Shown: one piece after another, positions 56,885 through 64,000 of the stretch | Layout of the letters: each line of letters opens with the position of its first letter | Numbering within the stretch: the stretch's first letter is position 1 | Origin: Lepas anatifera | Lineage: Eukaryota; Arthropoda; Thecostraca; Lepadidae | Reading direction: 5' to 3' | Assembly: GCA_034440635.1 (NCBI GenBank) | Contig: JAOTON010001139.1 | Location: 32,103 to 96,102, forward strand | Length of the DNA stretch: 64,000 bases | Translations under genes and position numbers: made by a program | Notes under the pieces: model-generated | Seen by the model: only the letters and a program-made list of their open reading frames with translations | Databases searched by the model: none | Told to the model about the DNA's origin: nothing

Positions 56885-59800
56885 CTACGGAGCAGGTGGA
56901 ACGGTCAGCGCAGGAATTTACGCCGATTGATGGTACTTCAATAATAATTGCTGGGGTTTACCAAAGCACCAAACTGCCAATGTCATACGGCGTCGCCAAC
57001 TCTTACCCATGATGATGCAAATACAAAACCTCACTAATCACCTAGAAGAAGATTAAGATAATGAGTTTAACGAAACCATCCCCAGAAGTAAATGTGCCCG
57101 ACCTACAAAGCGAAATGGTGGGGATTTTATCGTTATACCAACAAAACACAACGCTTCTGCGCTTACATTAAGCCACAGCGACACTAGACACCCGCAGAGT
57201 CTGGTAGCGCCAGCACTGACACCTAGCCCCTCATCATCATCATGGTCGGCGTTTAAAGGGAATGTGGCACCTTGGTCGAATCCTGGAATTTAGTGTTTCG
57301 AAGGCGTACTTTTAGCCAAAAATAAGGAAACCACTCATGCTTTCTCTGAAAAATGAATAAGCTCAATATTGTGATTCTTGAAATACTCCTCTGGGAAAAC
57401 AAATAAATATCTGGATGTGGATGATGTCACGATCTGGCAGCCACTACCATACTTGAAATGCTTCAAGAGCTTCGATTGGCTGATGCTCATCGTGACGTCA
57501 GCATATGCCGTCACACCAGCAGCTCACAACAATGACCGCCCGGCGAGGAGAAAATGAGGGGTAGGTGTCAGGTAGGTTTTAGTTTTTTTCTACGGAAATA
57601 TCGAGTTCCAAGACAAATGATAAAAGGAGTACCGGGTTTTCCGACTTGCTTTAAAACTTGGCTATCTCAGTTAAAATCACGTTATGAAGGTGCCACATTC
57701 AATTTAAGGGCGTGACAAACATCACAGGGCATACGGCAGACCTAGCCCTAGCCCACTGCGCCCTCCACACCACACTGACCGTATATGGCGATGTTGCCGG
57801 ACACCTTGGGCTTGAAGTCGCCGTGCTTTTCGGCGTCCTTGCCGTGCTCCCAGCCGGTAGGCTTGATCGCCACGATGTGGGTGTACTGCGACTGGAAGAT
57901 CTTCAGGTAGTTATGCAGCGTCTGCCGACGAGCGCACACGCCCGGTCAGACCAACTGTGTGCAGGTGAACACCACAGCTATACATTTAATCGTTCCTACA
58001 GTTCGGGCAGGTCGGGCGCCTGACTTAAACTTCAACGGAGCCACATACCTAGCTTCACGGCGGTATCTAAGGGGAAGGACCTGGATTTTTTAGATTTATG
58101 GTCATTATCCCCGTGACACCCCCTACCTTCATAGTGGTGTCCCAATGACGTTTCCTGCCCTGTTGGTGAGTGTCATAATGGTACTGCTTACCCTCGTACT
58201 AAGGTGTCCCTAAAGGCATAATCTACCCTCATAGTGAGGACCGTGTCTTAATGACATAGCCTACCCTCACGGTGGGTGTCTCAGTGACGCCGCCTACCTT
58301 CATAGTGTCTCAGCAACATCACCTACCTTCATGGTGAGTATCTCAGTGATGCCGCCTACCTTCATGGTGAGTATCTCAGTGACATCACCTACCTTCATGG
58401 TGAGTATCTCAGTGACGCCGCCTACCTTCATGGTGAGTATCTCAGTGACGCCGCCTACCTTCATGGTGAGTATCTCAGTGACGCCACCTACCTTCATGGT
58501 GAGTATCTCAGTGACATCACCTACCTTCATGGTGAGTATCTCAGTGACATCAACTACCTTCATGGTGAGTATCTCAGTAACATCACCTACCTTCATGGTG
58601 AGTATCTCAGTGACATCACCTACCTTCATGGTGAGTATCTCAGTAACATCAACTACCTTCATGGTGAGTATCTCAGTGACGCCGCCTACCTTCATGGTGA
58701 GTATCTCAGTAACGCCGCCTACCTTCATGGTGAGTATCTCAGTAACATCAACTACCTTCATGGTGAGTATCTCAGTAACATCAACTACCTTCATGGTGGA
58801 GTATCTCAGTAACATCAACTACCTTCATGGCGAGCATCTCAGTGACATCACCTACCTTCATGGTGAGTATCTCAGTGACATCACCTACCTTCATGGTGAG
58901 TATCTCAGTAACATCAACTACCTTCATGGTGAGTATCTCAGTAACATCAACTACCTTCATGGTGAGTATCTCAGTAACACCACCTACCTTCATGGTGAGC
59001 ATCTCAGTGACGCCACCTACCTTCATGGTGAGGTGCCCCAGAGGCAGCACGTGGATGCGGGCCAGCCTCTGGTCGGTGGTGAGCCGCCGTTTGATCTGCC
59101 GCTCCTCCAGACACTGCAGGGTCCGCCGTTTGTCGGCTGACGCCCAGAACAGACAGTCCAGCGCCTCAGCCACCGTCAGGAACACCCGCTCCTTGCCTGC
59201 GTCAATATCAACGTCAGAAACACGACGTCAGATACACCCGCTCCCTGCCTGCCGCGGCGGCAACGTCAGAAACGCAACGTCAGAAACAGAGCGTCAGGAA
59301 CACCCGCTCCTTGCCTGCGTCAATATCAACGTCAGAAACACGACGTCAGGAACACCCGCTCCTTGCCTGCGTCAATATCAACGTCAGAGACACGACGTCA
59401 GGAACACCCGCTCCTTGCCTGCGTCAATATCAACGTCAGAAACACCACGTCAGGAACACCCGCTCCTTGCCTGCGTCAATATCAACGTCAGAAACACGAC
59501 GTCAGGAACACCCGCTCCTTGCCTGCGTCAATATCAACGTCAGAAACACGACGTCAGGAACACCCGCTCCTTGCCTGCGTCAATATCAACGTCAGAGACA
59601 CGACGTCAGGAACACCCGCTCCTTGCCTGCGTCAATATCAACGTCAGAAACACCACGTCAGGAACACCCGCTCCTTGCCTGCGTCAATATCAACGTCAGA
59701 AACACGACGTCAGGAACACCCGCTCCTTGCCTGCCGCGGCGGCAACGTCAGAAACACAACGTCAGAAACACGACGTCAGGAACGCCCGCTCCTTGCCTGC

Positions 59801-62522
59801 GTCAATATCAACGTCAGAGACACGACGTCAGGAACACCCGCTCCTTGCCTGCGTCAATATCAACGTCAGAAACGCGACGTCAGGAACACCCGCTCCTTGC
59901 CTGCCGCGGCGACGACGTCAGAAACACCACGTCAGATACACCCGCTCCTTGCCTGCGTCAATATCAACGTCAGAAACACGACGTCAGGAACACCCGCTCC
60001 TTGCCTGCGTCAATATCAACGTCAGAAACACGACGTCAGGAACACCCGCTCCTTGCCTGCGTCAATATCAACGTCAGAAACACGTCGTCAGGAACACCCG
60101 CTCCTTGCCTGCGTCGATATCAACGTCAGAAACACCACGTCAGGAACACCCGCTCCTTGCCTGCCGCGGCGACGACGTCAGAAACGCAACGTCAGAAACA
60201 GAACGTCAGGAACACCCGCTCCTTGCCTGCGTCAATATCAACGTCAGAAACACGACGTCAGGAACACCCGCTCCTTGCCTGCCGCGGCGGCAACGTCAGA
60301 AACACAACGTCAGAAACACGACGTCAGGAACGCCCGCTCCTTGCCTGCGTCAATATCAACGTCAGAGACACGACGTCAGGAACACCCGCTCCTTGCCTGC
60401 GTCAATATCAACGTCAGAAACGCGACGTCAGGAACACCCGCTCCTTGCCTGCCGCGGCGACGACGTCAGAAACACCACGTCAGATACACCCGCTCCTTGC
60501 CTGCGTCAATATCAACGTCAGAAACACGACGTCAGGAACACCCGCTCCTTGCCTGCGTCAATATCAACGTCAGAAACACGACGTCAGGAACACCCGCTCC
60601 TTGCCTGCGTCAATATCAACGTCAGAAACACGTCGTCAGGAACACCCGCTCCTTGCCTGCGTCGATATCAACGTCAGAAACACCACGTCAGGAACACCCG
60701 CTCCTTGCCTGCCGCGGCGACGACGTCAGAAACGCAACGTCAGAAACAGAACGTCAGGAACACCCGCTCCTTGCCTGCGTCAATATCAACGTCAGAAACA
60801 CGACGTCAGGAACACCCCGCTCCTTGCCTGCCGCGGCGACGACGTCAGAAACGCAACGTCAGAAACAGAGCGTCAGGAACACCGGTCACTGCTAGTATCA
60901 TCACGTATAGTCAGATGATTTGACCGGAAACCCGGTGGAGATAAAATGGGACTTGGAGAGAAATGTTCCCGCCTATGCGAGACTCAAGACCTAGCACACT
61001 ACTGGGATAATATTTGTATTCATTCATGCGTGGCACGGCTGTGCTCACTCACTTAAGTGAACTCCCACAGCTACGGAAGAATGTGCCGACTGACTGAGAG
61101 GAAACGAGTTTTGGACTGTTGCTAAAATTTCGAAAACCATATCCAAATAAACAATAAACAACAATAAAACTTTAAACTAAAGAATAAATAATTGACAAAG
61201 CAGTCTTAGGGGACATTAGCGTGCCACTGTTACCGTCAACATACCTATCGGCTAAGCTCCCGTCTGGCAATACACAAACCAAACACTTAACCCTCGCCCC
61301 ACCGAGTGGGCCATCGATGGGCCCCTCTAAGGTTTTTTCGGGATAACAGAAAAACGACGAGGTGCAGCACCACGGTTAAGGGCTCTATCTCTCACCCCAT
61401 CATTTTCCCACCATCGCTGAGTTTTTTTTACCCCAGGTCACCCAAGGTCAGGTCACCAGGCGAGGTAAGCCAAGGCCACCTCACTTCAACTTTTGAGCGC
61501 TATAAGAGGTATATTTCTAGGTCGATTGATTTGAAACTTTCTGCACTTAATGACCTCTCCAGGGTCTACATCATGTATATCCGGGATTTTTAGATTTCGT
61601 GACCTGAGGTCAAGTCACGAGGTGACCTCTCCCATTGTAAAATAATGGGGAAAAGCTGTCTTATGATCTAAAAGTCACAAAAACGATTGCAAATGCTCAG
61701 CTTGCTCAGAAAATCGTTCTTGGACACCCTTTACGGATCCCAGGAGCAATATTTGCCCTTTGACCTCTCCAAGGTCATCCAGTCACCAGGGTCCAAAACA
61801 GAATTTTGCCAATATCTTGTGACCTAAATTAAGCTAGAGCGCTGAATCAAACATCATCGTGTATGTCTCGTCACTGGCTTCCGTTTGATATACGGCAACG
61901 TCACTTTCTGACCTTTCGTGACCTCAGGTCATATTAGGTCACGAGGTGGCCTCTGGAGGTCAAACCACTGGCGGGAGGTCATTACGTTCCAAATAGCGGA
62001 AAAAAGGTCTGGCATTTTCCTATCAAATGTACTTTACCAGATCTCCAAAAGCTCTAATGACATAAGAGTTATGTCAAGTTTTCTTGAGCATTGCATATTT
62101 GAGTGAAAATATCCTATTGTGACCTAAATTGACCTCTGGAGGTCAAACCATTGACCTGAGCGCTTAGACATGCAAAGTAATTTCTAACTGAATTCACGGG
62201 AGCTTTCTAATGCACTTTGCAGATTTGCGCTAACCCACATCTTTTCGGAGTTAGAGGGGGCCATCGATGGCCCCGGTGGGGCGAAGATGGCACCGGACCG
62301 CCGGTGGGGCGCGGGTTATTAAACACTGAAACACCATGATGACACCAGCAGTTACATCGTCATGTCCACCATCCCAGATGTCATGTCCAGCACTGACCGA
62401 TGGTGTAGCTGCCGCAGACGATGAGCGTCTTCGGGTTCTTCTGGATCGCCTCGTTGACGATGCGCACGCACTGGTGCAGTATATCCGACTGGCTCGGGAA
62501 GTCGTACACGGGGTCACAGTAC
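56578..62522 (-). CDS. DCLRE1A: SNM1A / DCLRE1A DNA cross-link repair nuclease, C-terminal exons
   Basis: Four minus-strand exons (62398-62522, 59021-59196, 57780-57921, 56578-56884) join in phase and encode the C-terminal beta-CASP/DRMBL part of SNM1A, a 5' exonuclease that acts in interstrand cross-link repair in the nucleus. Signatures in order are [57 protein letters not shown] and IIPTVNVG. The metal-binding HxHxDH part of the beta-lactamase fold is not visible and should lie beyond 64000. The His of YSEHSS and the Val of PTVNVG correspond to late beta-CASP motifs. The last exon carries a one-base frameshift near 56791-56793. Introns around the second exon are filled with copies of its own splice edges. 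Confidence 0.92.
57257..57703. mobile_element. TTAA-flanked MITE, 450-bp family, copy 3, inverted
   Basis: TTAA at 57253-57256 and 57704-57707. The interior is the reverse complement of copies 1 and 2. It lies 76 bp from the DCLRE1A exon C donor. Confidence 0.87.
57780..57921 (-). CDS. DCLRE1A: DCLRE1A exon C (PTGW block)
   Basis: Minus-strand acceptor cgtcggcag precedes 57921; donor gtcagt follows 57780. It encodes [47 protein letters not shown], the conserved RPTGW-equivalent strand and the approach to the SEHSS motif. It enters in phase 0 and exits in phase 1. Confidence 0.93.
58290..59020 (-). repeat. 33-bp minisatellite made from DCLRE1A exon B donor edge (about 22 copies)
   Basis: Read on the minus strand every unit contains CACCATGAAG followed by GTAGGT, the last bases of exon B plus its donor, then a spacer such as gatgtcactgagatact. 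Steps are 33 bp from about 58328 to the true donor at 59020. Units differ at a few positions (gatgtc/ggcgtc). The 33-bp length keeps the exon frame, so reading through units would add repeats of 11 residues. Confidence 0.95.
59021..59196 (-). CDS. DCLRE1A: DCLRE1A exon B, flanked by arrays of its own edges
   Basis: Minus-strand acceptor gatattgacgcag precedes 59196; donor gtaggt follows 59021. It encodes [58 protein letters not shown] and aligns well with the KEKVFLA to MQINFK stretch of vertebrate SNM1A. Both of its boundary sequences are amplified in the neighbouring introns. Confidence 0.93.
59197..60885 (-). repeat. 52-bp minisatellite made from DCLRE1A exon B acceptor edge (about 31 copies)
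   Basis: Each unit, read on the minus strand, holds gatattgacgcag, then the first ~23 nt of exon B (starting GCAAGGAGCGGGTGTTCCTG). I count about 31 ccttgcctgc/ccctgcctgc sites including the real acceptor, mostly 52 bp apart. Longer variants of about 66-68 bp carry a cgcggcg insert. A higher-order duplication of about 548 bp is visible (the same variant pattern begins near 59734 and 60282). Because three units are 156 bp, all frames stay open on the plus strand, producing long spurious ORFs. Confidence 0.95.
61291..62315. mobile_element. 1-kb TTAA-flanked MITE, copy 3, inverted and more diverged
   Basis: TTAA at 61287-61290; the right flank is TTAT (mutated). The sequence is the reverse complement of the other two copies with many substitutions. 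It ends 82 bp from DCLRE1A exon A. Confidence 0.85.
62398..62522 (-). CDS. DCLRE1A: DCLRE1A exon A (YCDPVYDF ... GSYTIG)
   Basis: It encodes [41 protein letters not shown]. Minus-strand donor gtcagt follows 62398 (phase 1). The 5' boundary is set at the gacag repeated upstream. Because that edge is a 33-bp in-frame tandem repeat, the true acceptor could be one or more units further upstream, and none has a good pyrimidine tract. Confidence 0.85.
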
Positions 62523-62632
62523 CTGTCGAACCAGTCGTACACGGGGTCACAGTACCTGTCGAACCAGTCGTACACGGGGTCACAGTACCTGTCGAGCCAG
62601 TCGTACACGGGGCCACAGTACCCGTCGAACCA
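62500..62632 (-). repeat. 33-bp repeats of DCLRE1A exon A acceptor edge (4 copies)
   Basis: Units begin at 62501, 62534, 62567 and 62600. On the minus strand each carries gacag followed by GTACTGTGACCCCGTGTAC, the start of exon A. The phase is preserved: the unit encodes [11 protein letters not shown]. Confidence 0.92.
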
Positions 62633-63075
62633 CGCGGCAACGTTAGATAAACATGTGCCCTATCGTACACCAACGTTAGACAATGCCATAATGTCACAGT
62701 ACCTGTCGAACCAAGCGGCAACGAAAGATAAACATGTGGCCCTATCGTACATCAAGTTAGACAATGCACATAATGTCCCAGGTAACAGTCGAATCACGCG
62801 GCAACGGAAGATAAACATGTGCCCTATCGTACACCAACGTTAGACAATGCCATAATGTCACAGTACCTGTCGAACCAAGCGGCAACGTTAGATAAACATG
62901 GGCCGTATCGCACACCAACGTTAGACAATGCGCATAATGTCACCGTAGCAGTCGAATCACGCGGCACCGTTAGATAACGTGCACAATGTCACAGTACTCG
63001 TCGAACCACGCGGCAACGGTAGATAAACATCTTCCGAACCGTGAATGACGTATGTCAAACCACATGTCAACGTTA
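62633..63075. repeat. Decayed larger repeats continuing the exon A array
   Basis: Blocks with gtcacagtacctgtcgaac, gcggcaacgttagataaaca and caacgttagacaatg recur with irregular spacing. They extend the 33-bp array into a noisier tandem structure. Confidence 0.7.
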
Positions 63076-64000
63076 GATACCGTGCGAAATCCCACAGTGG
63101 CTGTCGAAATTTGGGTCAACGTCAACTGCTGATGTCGTGCACGAATCACATTCGACACCGTGCGCTACAGTCCGGTATCTTCAAATATTGAGCTGTAAAT
63201 ATAGCATTCCATACGCAGATATCAAACATCAAATCATTATCTGTTTTAGTTTGAAACGCAACGAGGGTTCTGATCACAGCGCAGAGCGGAAACGTGCCCA
63301 GGCTACACAGAAACCGAAGGCAAAGCTGACTCACTCGCTTCAACCCCAGCTCTGGCACGTACCCGACACGGACTATCACCTCCCGCGCCCGCCGACAACA
63401 GGCTCCCCCAGCTCCGCAGACAAACGTCACAAGCAACATGTTTCAAAGACCAGTCATTAGGAGGCATAAGGAAGGGCGCTTAGAAAATGTGATTCAGGGA
63501 CTGTGGAGAGATAAGAAGTTAGAGCAGTTGGCGGCCTCGCTTGAGAGTGGTGGCAACATGCAGCGAGCGAATGTCAAGTGGGTGCATCTGAGAGAAGAGG
63601 CGCTTCCTACGGATTGAACTGGCACGGTAGCGTAACGAGAAAGATGGCGTGTAGTTCGGGGATTTTATGTCTATCTGTTCTTTGAGTATGTATAAGCGTT
63701 TAATGCTTCTAGTGGTGCAGTGCTGTTTTTATTCTATCTCAGGTCTTCGTCTTCTGTGGGGTGTAATCCGTTAGTGGCAATCGTGACTGAGTTGCTTTCG
63801 GCAATATTAGTGTTTGTGAATTGAGATGCATGGATGTGAGAGAAATAACTGAGTTCAAGCCGGAAAAAACGTCACAAACAGCAGACATTCCCGGAAACCG
63901 CTCACTTGTGTGAAGCTGCCGAGATCGCTCATCATTACCTGTTACTCCAAAGAAAGTGCCGCCCCCGCCCCCCCCCCTCCCTCTCCCTCTCTCCCTCTCT
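63076..64000. other. Right end, upstream of DCLRE1A exon A
   Basis: Earlier DCLRE1A exons were not found. A plus-strand open stretch at 63250-63460 is low complexity and unrecognised. The window ends in a CCCTCT-rich microsatellite from about 63962. Confidence 0.6.

Noticed and set aside
58290..60885. CRISPR-like regular repeats
   Set aside because: Units are contiguous tandem repeats with no unique spacers, in eukaryotic intron sequence.
58827..60923. Very long plus-strand open frames (up to about 700 codons) over the 52-bp array
   Set aside because: They arise from a repeat without stops in any frame. The repeat is derived from the antisense strand of a DCLRE1A exon edge, so it is not a gene.
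63137..63460. Plus-strand frame near the right end
   Set aside because: Low complexity, on the strand opposite DCLRE1A, no recognised family.

Overview
The window is animal nuclear DNA. It contains spliced genes with GT-AG introns, small exons, and introns full of short non-autonomous transposons, tRNA-derived SINEs, minisatellites and a satellite block. The proteins look invertebrate, and a crustacean or another arthropod is my best guess, but the sequence does not prove it.

Left half, plus strand (about 1.1-39.6 kb): 18 exons of one gene join in phase into about 1084 codons. It is the orthologue of ANKFN1, called wide awake (wake) in Drosophila. The order is ankyrin repeats, a coiled region, a fibronectin type III domain, a long conserved WAKE-specific middle, a low-complexity Ser/Pro/acidic linker and a C-terminal Ras-association (RA) domain. 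The true N-terminus lies left of the window. A candidate extra terminal exon with a poly(A) signal lies at 42.1-42.9 kb.

Middle (43-50 kb): mostly repeats. There is a hAT-type MITE with a perfect 8-bp target duplication, a 1-kb TTAA-flanked (piggyBac-like) MITE, a 600-bp foldback element and about seven 308-bp satellite monomers whose ends form an inverted repeat.

Right half, minus strand, convergent with the first gene: two C-terminal exons of a cytosolic-type aldehyde dehydrogenase (50.1-51.3 kb) look degenerate, with an in-frame stop and a lost PFGG motif. Four exons of the DNA cross-link repair nuclease SNM1A/DCLRE1A (56.6-62.5 kb) cover the C-terminal part of the beta-CASP region. The last of these carries a one-base frameshift. 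Three unrecognised candidate exons lie between these two genes.

The most unusual feature is how often an exon edge together with its splice site has been tandemly copied into the adjoining intron. One SNM1A exon has its acceptor edge repeated about 31 times (52-bp units) and its donor edge about 22 times (33-bp units). A second SNM1A exon has four 33-bp acceptor-edge units. In ANKFN1, exon 3 has a string of GTAAGT donors, and exons 5, 6, 10, 13 and probably 15 have fewer or decayed edge copies. Several units are multiples of three and stay open, so alternative splice sites could add whole peptide repeats. MITEs also lie within 12-82 bp of several splice sites.
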